Source: Elmis aenea (taxonomy: Eukaryota > Arthropoda > Insecta > Coleoptera > Elmidae). From it: a stretch of 64,000 nucleotides of DNA. Below are positions 46,676-56,944 of this stretch, piece by piece. A program made the translations under genes and the position numbers. Location: the NCBI GenBank assembly GCA_947652605.1, contig OX393577.1, forward strand, positions 32,801,466 to 32,865,465, written 5' to 3'. The notes beneath the pieces were generated by a model that was given only the letters and a program-made list of their open reading frames with translations, was not told where the DNA came from and did not search any database. Numbering within the stretch: the stretch's first letter is position 1; every line of letters starts with the position of its first letter.

Positions 46676-47613
46676 GGGGAGACTGTTGTACCTTGAGCAT
46701 AGTGTACCTTGGAACATTTGCGGATTCTAAATAGTGCTGGCATTTGGCGGGCTAAATCCATCACCATGATGTGAAGAATGTCGCTAGGTGTCTCTAACAA
46801 CAGATCTGTCTTGTTTGACTCGAAAACGCGCGTTGAGTTGGTGAAACCGTTTTTGAAGTATCAAAAGTAAATATTTCGAGTGTTCTTAATCGATTTTTTA
46901 ACCGAAAACAGAGTTGTGTTTGACGATATCATCATTTACAGTGTGTTGCTGATCTTGTGTTGAGTAGATTCATGTACTGTAGTTAATGTTTTATTCTAAC
47001 CACTAGCTTAGGCCGACATGTTTATTTATTTTCGCTCCCTCTTGTACCTTGGAACACACAACATCATGTACCATGGAACATGTTCCAAGATATACAATCC
47101 TATCCCTTTTTTCTTTTGTTTTTTGTAACAGATCGCTATGCCAAGAAGTAAGAGTGGCGTTAAAAGGGCCCCAATTGATCCAGATGCAATGAGAAAAGCT
47201 GTAGAAGCAGTTTTGACTGCTCCCAGAACAAAAACATCAGCCTGCAAAGCGTACAATGTTAAATTGGCTATTTTGTCAAGACATATTTCGCAATTCCGGA
47301 ATATTATTCTTTCATTATTTGTAGAACTGAAAACTGTATTTTAAATTGTTTTTTACAGCCATTTCCCCGTGTTCCAATGTACAAGAGGGTGTGTTCCATG
47401 GTGCATGACCGTGTTGTACCATGGAACACTTTTCATAACATCATATTTAATTTTTTTGTTTGTTAATAGACCTGTAAAACATAGAAATACATACAGAAAG
47501 TTGTAAAGGATCTTCATTAGTTAATACTATCTATTTTTCATTTCAAAAAAAATGTTATTAAAAATTTTATCAAATAAAATCTCGAATGTGTTCCATGGTA
47601 CAACAGTCTCCCT
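46676..47613 (+). mobile_element. pogo-type element with HTH reading frame and repeated TGTACCATGGAACA motifs
   Basis: The termini GGGGAGACTGTTGTACC and GGTACAACAGTCTCCC are inverted and flanked by TA (46674-46675 and 47614-47615). The motif TGTACC(A/T)TGGAACA occurs about eight times in both orientations (near 46686, 46704, 47043, 47067, 47080, 47370, 47391, 47413 and 47588), suggesting binding sites for the transposase. The plus strand encodes a pogo-like N-terminal HTH (47138-47344). The DDE domain is missing, so the element cannot move on its own. Confidence 0.88.
47138..47344 (+). pseudogene. pogo-type transposase N-terminal HTH (psq-like) fragment
   Basis: The 68-residue frame begins MPRSKSGVKRAPIDPDAMRK, then AVEAVLTAPRTKTSACKAYN and VKLAILSRHIS. 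This follows the start of pogo/Tigger proteins, where a basic MPR..KR segment precedes a psq-type helix-turn-helix (...M..AV..V......S...AA..Y.VP..TL..HV.). The match ends near residue 53; the remaining 15 residues are unrelated. A T-rich stretch ending ACAG at about 47357 could be an intron acceptor. No catalytic region follows. The frame is intact over the HTH, so a small DNA-binding peptide is possible, but expression is unknown. Confidence 0.75.
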
Positions 47614-47615
47614 TA

Positions 47616-48839
47616 CATATAAAAATCAAATGAGTTTATTTACCGTTGCTATTATTTAAAACGCCAAGGTCAAAATTTTCGTTTGCTATCATGCAGTTTT
47701 TTGACTATATTCGCTGATGATTTTCGAATTGTACTTAATACCTACTTATAAGTTATAACATAACAATTTGTTTTCGAAATTCATTAACAGCGAAAAAAAG
47801 TTTTCCAATAAGATTTATTTGAATATGGATGGTGTCACAAATTCAAAACTCAAAATGATGATCTCGCTTATGTTGAAAGCTACGAAATCAGTAAATTGGG
47901 ACAAAGTTGCTTTTGGTGCTGAAATAAAATCTGAAAAAGTACCTCTTAGTTCAAAAGTTTTTGTATTTTTTGCTTTTTTTGCTTTCTTTTCTAACTTCTT
48001 TGTTGTTTCTATAGGTAAAAATTAAAATGCTTTTTAAGCAAATTTTTATTATTTATTCGCTAATTTAATAACATTTTACGACCTGTACATTTTTATATTT
48101 TTGGATTTCTATTCAAATTTACTTAAAAAAATATAGGACGTTGTATGAGCCTAAAGTTAACCGTTTTTGTGTAATTTACATTTTTATAAAAATTTTGACA
48201 CAAAAATTTTCAACATTTAAAAACTTTAAAAAGGCAGTGGATATTTATTTAAAATTTAAATTGACAATAAATTAATTAACACTGCATTAGCTACATTTAA
48301 AAATTATTATATAGGGCGTTATTTTACGCATGATTAAACTTGTTTGAACATTTATTACTCATTTTTCTTAAATACAATAACCTATATTTTTTCACAGAAT
48401 CTTATACAAAATTTAATTGTCCTTTAAAAACAATCGGCCTGTTTTATACCTAAAACTTATATTTTCCGAGATATTGCGATTTTATTGTTAATTATTAGGG
48501 CAACGTAAGATTTTCAAGTAGGCTATGAAGGAATACAGCGGCAATGTTGGAACAATTGAAAAAAACGAACAAGAAAGTTTTTTTTTACAATGATATTGTT
48601 ATTTTACCATGCTCACGTTTAAATCGAATTTTTTTATCAGTGTCACAATATTTTTCATACATTTGAGTTTGATCGTTTGCAAAGTCCTAAAACCGGATTG
48701 ATAATGTTATAGGTAAGCGAAAAAGACGCTGATTAAAAATAATAGTTACTGACCTGTTTTACCTTTAAATTTTAGAAAAATAGTAGTGTTGGGTCCGTTT
48801 CCGATTGAAACGAAAGTCGTATTGTAAACACACAAATTA
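47616..48839. other. AT-rich non-coding DNA
   Basis: The open frame at 47768-48025 has no recognised similarity and a low-complexity F/A/V-rich end. Sequence at 48770-48830 (GGGTCCGTTTCCG...GAAAGTCG) resembles 18865-18900, suggesting an old shared repeat. Confidence 0.4.
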
Positions 48840-49095
48840 TCTATATATATAAAAGAGCTTGTTTGTGTGTTTGTTTGTTTGTTTGTTTGTTTGTTTGTTC
48901 GCTATAGAATCCTAGGTCCGTTGACCGATCGGGACCAAATTTTGCACAGTTACTATTTAGGACCTTGCAGATCTAACGCCAAACTTTAAGTACAAGCACA
49001 TATTAACAATTTAAAAAAAAAAAAAATTACTTGGACGGGATTTGATCTTACGTCGGCAAATACCTGGTCAAAACACGATACGGCGCGGTGTATTT
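48840..49095. repeat. Helitron 5'-end-like or tRNA-SINE-like fragment
   Basis: From TCTATATATATAAAAGAGC the sequence runs into a (TTTG)n tract at 48860-48900 and then a GACCGATCGGGACCAAATTT block. That head is common at the 5' end of insect Helitrons, which begin with TC. Read on the minus strand, the same segment starts with a CGCGCCGTATCGTG and AGATCAAATCCCG block (about 49029-49092), similar to a tRNA B box, and ends in (CAAA)n, as in a SINE. No Helitron 3' hairpin was confirmed. Confidence 0.45.
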
Positions 49096-49312
49096 CTCAA
49101 GTAAAGATTGTTTTGTATACAATTAGTAATAAATGTACATGAAGTATTATTTTTATTAGTACATTTTTAATTGAAACAAGACGAAAGAAAATAAATTTGA
49201 GTTATTATTCAATGTTTATGCAATAAATAGTTATTTTTTAATTAATTATAAGAAAATGAAATTGTTTATGCAGAGCGCAACAGTTTGCTGCTAGAGAGCC
49301 TGTTGTTATAAA

Positions 49313-49560
49313 ATGGAGTGGAGTAATGAAGATTCATTGCACCTCATTCGTGTATGCAGACCATAACTTATTATAGAATCCCAAACACAGTAAGCATTAT
49401 AATAAGATCGAAAAAGCTGATGCGTGGCAAAAAATAGCTGAAGCATGTGGTGGTATTGGAGTTGAAGAAATTAAAAAAAAAAATGTCAAGCTTGTTGGGG
49501 TCTTTCAGAAGAGAGAAGGGTAAAGGGAAAAAAACTATCGGAACAGGAACAGGTACATTA
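49313..49560 (+). pseudogene. MADF-domain protein fragment
   Basis: One frame opens MEWSNEDSLHLIRV. After a frameshift another gives VYADHNLL, a stop where a W is expected, NPKHSKHYNKIEKADAWQKI, then GVEEIKKKNVKLVGVFQKRE and, in a new frame, KGKKTIGTG. The order W..E..L.LI..Y..H..L(W).P.H..HYNK..K.DAW..IA....EE.KKK...L...F.RE is the MADF (Adf-1-like) domain. Such proteins are known as second open frames of PIF/Harbinger transposons, and a PIF MITE lies 360 bp downstream, so a transposon origin is likely. It could instead be a decayed copy of a host gene. Confidence 0.8.
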
Positions 49561-49921
49561 AAAAATGAGACATGATCAATCCCAAATATAGGTGTTTACG
49601 TAGTAAAATGAAACAAACTACAGATGCACTCAGAATCAAGTCCACATTGACACTACTATGCGGCGCAAATCTCTTTGAAGTTGGCTAAAAACCGACAGCA
49701 CGATGGATAGCGTACGTTGTTCGTCACGAAATTATTGAAAATCACTAACTTGTTTGCACAACAGAAAAATATGTATTTTTTGACCGTTGTTAGAAATAGT
49801 CGTTGCAATTGTTTAATCACGAAACCAAGGCCTACTGTGGTGTAACCTTAATTTTGCAAATTTTCATGTTTTCCCTAGGTTAAACATACAGATGCTTTAC
49901 ATGGTTGAAATGCATTTGTTA

Positions 49922-50336
49922 GTCCGCGTTCACAATGAACGTAGTAGATAGCAGATAGCAGATAGTGGTTAGTAGCTAAAGTTGAAATGCATTGAATCAA
50001 ATGCAAGTGTTCACAATGGACGTAAGATTTACGTAGTAACTATGGTAACTAAAGTGAAGTATCTATGTTTTTAATGTTTCAAATTAATTAAAACTACAAT
50101 GTTAAACGATGTTTAATACTACTTATTACCTTTATAATCCTCCACAAATCATCAATACGTAGAATACATGAAGTGTCAATTTGATAAACAACCTTCCGCG
50201 TTTAAATTTGTGCTTTGCTACAAACAAGTCGGTAGCTAACCGTATCCAAGTAAACATTTCGTTACGGATTTCTTACGTATTACGCACTAACCACTGTCTG
50301 CTATTGCTATCTACTACGTTCATTGTGAACGCGGAC
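49922..50336. mobile_element. PIF/Harbinger-type MITE with TTA target duplication
   Basis: Termini of about 50 bp, starting GTCCGCGTTCACAATGAACG and ending in its inverse, are flanked by TTA on both sides (49919-49921 and 50337-50339), the 3-bp target of PIF/Harbinger elements. GCAGATAGCAGATAG iterations lie inside the left end and match diverged ones in the right end. Length 415 bp, non-coding. Confidence 0.9.
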
Positions 50337-50339
50337 TTA

Positions 50340-50693
50340 TGGAGATTTGAAAAATGCAAAAATCCAATATGGCGTCCATAAGAAAAACAAAAGTTAGGTA
50401 TGACCGCGCGAAACATAGGACTAGAATCTTTTTAATGTCATTTTTAAAATCCTTATTAGCTACTTATCCGATCCTGAAAATTTGGCGAACAAGACTTTTC
50501 AAATAAATGTAATATTGAGGTTTTAACAAAATGTACATTTTTCGTTTTCATGGTGGTACTACGTAACAGGATGAATTATTGAAAATGTAAAACTGGATTA
50601 TTGTTCCTTTTTTCCCATTCAACCGATTTTGTATTTCTATCGGTTTCCGAGAGACCCATGTACTTCATTTTAAACTGGACACCCTGTATACTG
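50340..50693. repeat. Repeat debris ending in ACACCCTGTATA
   Basis: No coding sequence. The stretch ends with GGACACCCTGTATACTG, the motif that borders several repeats in this window (5653, 31911, 43013, 52075). Confidence 0.4.
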
Positions 50694-50695
50694 TA

Positions 50696-51119
50696 TATGT
50701 GTTGCAAAAAATAATTATTAATATGTGGCTAATTTTGTGAAAATTTTGCTATTAAAATTTGCCATGATTTCGTAAACAGGTGATGTTTGCAAATAAAAAA
50801 CAATTAAATAACATTTCCAAGCAAATTCTGCAGCAATCGCTCGTTTTTAGCACTTACAATGTACGAGTATAATGTATGTAAATTTCTAACACAATAAACT
50901 TTTCAGTGTTCAAATTTAGCCATGTTTACAATACCACAATAAACAGTTACAAAATGCAAAAGAACACACTGATTTGCTTAAGAGTTTAAAAATTTATTTG
51001 GATATGACGTTTACTTGTTTATTAATTGCAAAAATCACTTGTTTATGAGATCATGGCAAACTTTAATAGTAAAATTTTCACGATATTAGCCATATCTCGG
51101 TTATTTTGTGCAACACGTA
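50696..51119. mobile_element. Foldback element, about 100-bp arms, TA target
   Basis: The left arm begins TATGTGTTGCA and carries GCTATTAAAATTTGCCATGA; the right arm is the inverse, ending TGCAACACGTA. TA flanks both sides (50694-50695 and 51120-51121). The interior of about 220 bp is AT-rich. Confidence 0.8.
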
Positions 51120-51299
51120 TAAATACTATATATTTTTGAAAAGCTAAAAAACGCTCTTTCATATAAAGTCATGGCCAACTAAGGTTACTTTTTACCAAAA
51201 AAATACGTTTACTTCATATCTCGAAAGTCAAGGTCGCTAAAATATTCTTAATTTTGTTTTTAAATTAAGCATAAAAATCTGTTTAAAAAACCTTTGTAA

Positions 51300-51510
51300 C
51301 ATTTTGTTCTACTTTTATAAATAAAGAAGTTATAGCAGATTTTTAAAAATGATGCCATTTTATTTTTAGTCTGTAGTGCCAAAATGGAAAGTGATATAAA
51401 AACTCTAATTACGCGCTCTTTTCTCAAAAAAAATGGCCCAAGAGACCAATACCAGATACCCCATTAAAAACATTCGAATTTAGTTCAGCCTGCATATGCA
51501 GTTGATGCAA
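51300..51510. repeat. Repeat family Q copy 3
   Basis: It matches 40640-40790 plus the hAT flank near 40000 in reverse complement (TAGTCTGTAGTGCCAAAATGG; AAACATTCGAATTT). It shows the family continues past the point where copy 2 ends. Confidence 0.6.
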
Positions 51511-52460
51511 TGTTGTTAAATAAAATGTAATAGTTTATCATCATTTTGATTGGACATCTTACATGAAGTAGCTTAAGAAAACTTGACTGATTAAAATTTG
51601 ACAATAATTGCTTAAAATTAAAAATAGTTGTTACAGACTAAAATATCTGAACTGATTTCAAAAATGTTAAAGTTAAAGACATTTAGAAAAACGTAATAAC
51701 AACGTTGATTTAATGAAAATAAATTTATTTGTTTGTAATTATTTTTAAAAGTATATCAATAGTACGATTTAACCTAATATTTATCTCTACCTTTTTATGT
51801 TTGGCGACTGTGAGAAATAACAAAAGTTGATTATGGTCCAAAATAGCAGAAACCTGTGAAACAAAATTTTATTAAAGCAACATAAGAGAATTAAAAGTTA
51901 TTTCAACAAAGCATTGTTATTTCTTCAGTATCTTTTAAAATAAAGCAAAAAAATAAATTGTTTACAATTTGAATAACTTTTGAACTAAAAGGGCCCTGGT
52001 ACTTTTCTTTGCGGATTCGTAACTCTTTAGATAAACAGGATACCCAATTTAAACCTCAAATTTATGACACCCTGTATATTCAAGTAAATCGTACTGAAAA
52101 ACTTGTTGGCTATCTTTAAAAATAAACTAAAAAGATGAAAGTCCAATATTTTTGGTTTTGCTGAATATCTTTTCAACTAAGAGGGCCACATATTTTTTTT
52201 CAGAACTTAATTCATTAACTTTGCCACTAACTAAACAGATTTTGAAGCTCTTAAAATAAGCAGGATGCTGAGTCTGGAACTTGAGGCACCCTTTAAGGGT
52301 GGTGCTTTTTTCGATGCTCACCATTGCTATCTTGGAAACGGTAAGAGATACAAGGTCGGTTAAATTGGAGAAAAGTTGCACATTTTTATGACGATTAAGA
52401 ATCTGAAAAGAAATGCTGGATATTTTGATTCGTTTTTGATTTATTACAAAAAAAAACTGA
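51511..52460. repeat. Diverged repeat sequence, family R-like
   Basis: 52310-52380 (GCTCACCATTGCTATCTTGG, then GGTCGGTTAAATTGG) resembles 43063-43108, and an ATGACACCCTGTATATTC motif lies at about 52063-52081. The remaining sequence is AT-rich and unassigned. The minus open frame 52127-52483 shows no known domain. Confidence 0.4.
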
Positions 52461-52467
52461 AAAATGT

Positions 52468-52816
52468 GTAGTAATATTTTCAATCATCTCCCACCTCCAC
52501 AGGGGGCTGAAAAGTGCGACCCCTGTTGGTTTTTGAAGCAGAACTTTTTGGTGAGTTGAAATTTTGCAATTTTAAATAATATTTTTGATAGCTTGATTCA
52601 TTTAGAAACTTTTTTTTAAAAAACCTACAGTTTTTGAGTAAAAAATAAAATAAGTAAACATGCACCATTACATATTCCAATATACAACGATTCATTTTGG
52701 TGGTTACCTTGATTTGTTTATTTTATTGCAAAATTTCAACCCACCAAAAAGTTCTGATTCAAAAATCAACAGGGGTCGCACTTTTCAGCCCTCTGTGAAG
52801 GTGGGAGATGATCGAA
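52468..52816. repeat. Inverted repeat with about 95-bp arms
   Basis: Left arm 52468-52575 and right arm 52722-52830 are inverted copies containing GGGCTGAAAAGTGCGACCCC and AACTTTTTGGTG segments, with few mismatches. The right arm and its right-hand flank also match 42690-43030. The open frames on both strands here are caused by the arms. Confidence 0.8.
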
Positions 52817-53073
52817 AATATTACTTTGGGAAACCTTTCAATAAGTACAAAATATCTAGGCAACAAGTATCATTCTCCTACATTTATTCAAATTTGAGAA
52901 ATAAAATGAAAACCTAATTTTACCGCTCCCCTTTAGGGGGGTGTAACTGCGAAAGGAGACGTCCAAGGAAATTTTTTTATATAAAAGTCCTTTCTTAATT
53001 TTCGATAAGGAATTACCTCCTGAATTTTTTCGCAATATTTAAGAAACATCCTGTATATTTAGGTTTTACTTGC

Positions 53074-53117
53074 CGGGCCAGATCAAGACACATGGTGGGC
53101 CGCGGGTTGCCGACGCC
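53074..53117 (-). mobile_element. Orphan hAT terminus
   Basis: The stretch ends GGGTTGCCGACGCCTG, the inverse of the common hAT end CAGGCGTCGGCAACC followed by GCGGCCCACCA. No partner end was found, so it is a truncated copy. Confidence 0.55.
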
Positions 53118-53460
53118 TGGTATAGACGAATCACAAAACATGAATGCATAACCTAAACGACACGCAGTTCATTTTCATTTAGTAAAATACGACGTGAGAC
53201 CGCCGGCAGTTCTCACCGTCCCAGAATTATGAGTTAGTGTGATCTGCCACCGATTGTCATCATCGCCAACGTGTTAATTGCTCTGTAACATTCGTTGCTG
53301 CAGTTGCAAGTGCGACCATTTTTATTTTGATATGCGACACTCAAATATATCATATTACGTGTGAACACCCAGTGCCGTGACACCGAATGTCAAGCGGTGT
53401 CACGACGTTAGTGTCACCACGTCACCATGTGAACTACCCTGTAGATACAATTTTTCATCA
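53118..53460. other. GC-richer block with a GTGACACCG hairpin
   Basis: GTGACACCG at 53377-53385 is mirrored by CGGTGTCAC at 53395-53403, followed by GTGTCACCACGTCACC. It could be a TIR fragment or a regulatory sequence; no coding frame was recognised. Confidence 0.4.
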
Positions 53461-54949
53461 AACTCAAACATACTTGTTTTAAACGAATCGTGAATTTTTT
53501 TAAAAATTCATTAACAGGAATATGTTCCGTTTTCATATAGTAATGCTACATACAAAAAATAAAAACTCTGGTTTTTCATATCACTTGATTTATTTTTTAT
53601 GTAGAATACACAGAAATTAATACGTATAAACTACACTTTGATAAAACTAGTAACTAAATATTTTATGTATGTATAACATAAATGGACCATTACATTATAT
53701 TTACAATAAAAAATATAAATTCATCTGAAACTAACTTTTACGGTAAACAAATTATGACATATTGCAAAAATAAATATGTAAGGTGAGCAGACGGAACCAT
53801 TTCTTACTACTACACGTTACAAAATCAGCAATAATTGTTAACTTATATTTACAAAATACATTACCTACATGTATATAAAAAAAATTATGTGCAGCAGTTG
53901 TAATGATAATAATGAACTTGACCATCAATAATTACGATTTCTTATACATTCACATGGCAATTGTAAAGAGTTTAAAAATCCACACTTACGCAAATTTCAA
54001 AATTACTGTTCATATTATAATTGTTATAAAATGGAAGAATATTTCATTGACATTTTTACAGCAATATCACCTCATGCAAAAATTTAAAATAATAATAAAC
54101 AATATATTATCTAAAAAGGCAGAACTACATCATATCACAGTTTAAATCTCAAGAACTAATGACAATGATAAAGCTTAAGATACAAAAGACGTGATATGTA
54201 AGACTGTACAAGTTAATTTACTACATGCACTTCAGTGTGGACCACTGAATTACATACTTTAATTTAGGAATAGGGTTTCGAAGAAGGTGGATAAAACCCA
54301 ATTTTGTAAGTGAATTTGCATTATTTTAACATCAACAACATATCAAATGTTAAGCTTGATTTATACAATAAAAATTTAAACTTTTACACTGATTTCCAAT
54401 AACTTTTAGAATTGTTCACTTAGATGTGTCGCTATTATCTCATGTTTTCTAGTACATTTGTCCACTCTGTCTTCTATAAACTAGCTTCCAAAAACGGAAA
54501 CACCTTAATACTAATAAATTTCAGTAACATACGGCATTAACAGTACAACACTATTGGTAATTACCTAGGAGACTATCCATGTTTAACAGGTACGCACAAC
54601 AAATATAGACATTGCTAATGAAAAATGGCAATTTTAATATTTAAATTAAAGTTTAAAAATAATGCTTTAATACTTTTTACTCTTAAAAAATGTATTGCAG
54701 TGCTAAACTTTGCATCAGTAATATGAGTTCAATAAACACTTTCATTTAATTGATTTGACCTTACAGTTTAAACAATTACAGCGATTATTAAAAACACATT
54801 TTATATTATGAATGTTAGGTCATTAACAGTTTTAATTTTTTTTAGTATGATCACAAAATAAAGTAAACAATAAATTCTTCATATTGAAAATTAAAACGAT
54901 GTTATCTTATACGTCATGTTAAGAAAATTAATCAATCAAGCATTACCAG

Positions 54950-55320
54950 CAGGGGCGGATCTAGGTTCTTCGGGGCCTAGGGCTTATTGAAGTCCAATGG
55001 GGCCCCATCTTTTGTTAGATTAAGAATCTTTAAATTGGGTTTTAAAATTCATTTTTAATAATATGAAAGTCCGAGTTGAGATATATTTATTTATGAAACG
55101 GTGTTGAATTATGTTACATTGATTAAAATAAAACAAATAATACTATAAATTATCATTATTATTATATTATTAATATTAACTATATTTTGCTATACGATAA
55201 GTGCTCATTATTAATGAAAAAGTATTAAAATTTTATGATAATAATTCAATTTTTGTGGGCCCTTAACACTTGGGGGCCCAGGGCTTAAGCCCTATTAGTC
55301 CCTATGTAGATCCGCCCATG
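54950..55320. mobile_element. hAT MITE, CAGGGGCGGATC family
   Basis: The left end CAGGGGCGGATCTAGG and the inverted right end CATGGGCGGATCTACA match, and inner GGGGCCTAGGGCTTA / TGGGGGCCCAGGGCTTAAG motifs follow. The flanks ATTACCAG (54942-54949) and ATTACCTG (55321-55328) are an 8-bp duplication with one difference. Length 371 bp, non-coding. Confidence 0.88.
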
Positions 55321-55952
55321 ATTACCTGGTAATCCTACGCTTATTCATTTTTTTTTTTAGCTTCAGCCATAACATATACACCATAGGATTCTGAAATATG
55401 CAAGAATATAGGTTAAACTTCAATTAGAGTTGTTTTAAACTATGAATTAAAATATTTATGAGCTTGCAACAATAACATTTTGTAACTATCAGGTTTTGCT
55501 TCTAACAGATATGCTTTTGAATGGAACAAAATGCTTGCTTCACTCGTGTTGACATCACTTCAACAACCAGCAGATTATTTATAAATAATGTAAAATCAAT
55601 TTATAACATTTGACAAATCAGTGTGCACTTAATTATTCCATACTATGTTACCTAGTACCATAAAAAAAGTTTAAGATAAAAATGGTTATTTAATATACAT
55701 GGAATTAAACAGTTTGTTTTCAGCTTGTAGAAGGATAACTCTAATTTGAAAATATTAAAGCACAGATAAACTATGAAATTTACAATCTTAAATCAAACAT
55801 TGACTGCTTAGATTAATCCTTGAAATGTTTATCAACCATGTTTATTTACAAAAATTAAATAAAACATTTTAATACAATAGAATTTTGAGTAAGGAACAGA
55901 CACCATAATGGATAATAAAATATATATCCACTTAGTTATTTCAATTAATTAA

Positions 55953-56944
55953 CCCTTTCACTGCGGGAACCGATTATTCCGCATAAAATTTTAGTGGCTC
56001 ATGTGCGAGAACCGGAATATTACGCGGGCGTGTTTTAAGCACTTTTTGAAGCGACAGATCACTTCTGCCGTATTTTTTAGCATGCTATAGCATACTGTGC
56101 TTCATATTCTACGTATTAGCTCGATATATGTGTATGACACTTTTTAGCCGCAGACTGCGGGAACCGTAAAATTCCACGCTACTGGATTTTTCAGAGCGCA
56201 CGCCAAGTATTCTTACATGTTACTTGTTCATTGAACAAATATGTTTGCATTTCATAAAAGTATGCGTAAATACCTGAATATTTGGATGTGGTGACGTACA
56301 ATATCTAAACTGGGTTAACTGTTGTGAAATTTAATTAGGGTTAATCCAGATAAACCGGGGCGGAAGTTTAAAATTAGAATCTGTTTGCATTTGTATCAAA
56401 GTATGTGAAAAACCTGAATATTTGGATGTGGGGACGAACAATATTAAGTTGAATTCTATAATCCAATTGGGTCAACTCCTGTAAAAGTTAATTAGGTAAA
56501 CCCTAATTACATACATAATCCAGGGCAGAGGGGTAATAGAAGAACTTTTTGCATGTTTATCAAAGTAAGCATAAATACTTGGATAGTTGGCAGTTAACCT
56601 AATAATTCCAACTACTGTGTGTTAAATTTATAATAATTCAACCTAGTAATCATCAAGGCGTGTTTTAGTGTTAAATTCAATTTGAAAAAATCCCCAAGTA
56701 TGAGTGTGAATAACAAATTTTACACCGACGAAGAACTGTACGACATTGTGTAACAATAAATTTAAAATAAATTTAAAAAATTGTAATCAATTTTTTTTAA
56801 CGTAAAACCTATACTCTGACTGCGGGAACCGTATTAATACGCAAAGTGCAGGGATCTGACTGCGGGAACCGTAATAACACGCACTGCCTGTCGAACGCCG
56901 CACAGCGGACACGACTTGCAGAAACGAGTGCTGCAGTGAAAGGG
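55953..56944. mobile_element. piggyBac MITE with TTAA target and internal tandem repeats
   Basis: CCCTTTCACTGC and GCAGTGAAAGGG are perfect 12-bp inverted ends flanked by TTAA (55949-55952 and 56945-56948), the piggyBac signature. A subterminal motif ACTGCGGGAACCGTA occurs at 55960 (variant), 56154, 56818 and 56858, with a diverged copy near 56007. The middle (about 56235-56600) holds three degenerate tandem units of roughly 140-165 bp with TTTGCAT...AAAGTATG and AATATTTGGATGTGG segments. No transposase frame. Confidence 0.92.

Noticed and set aside
47768..48025. 85-residue open frame ending in an F-rich stretch
   Set aside because: No homology recognised, and the tail is a TTTGC-type low-complexity run.
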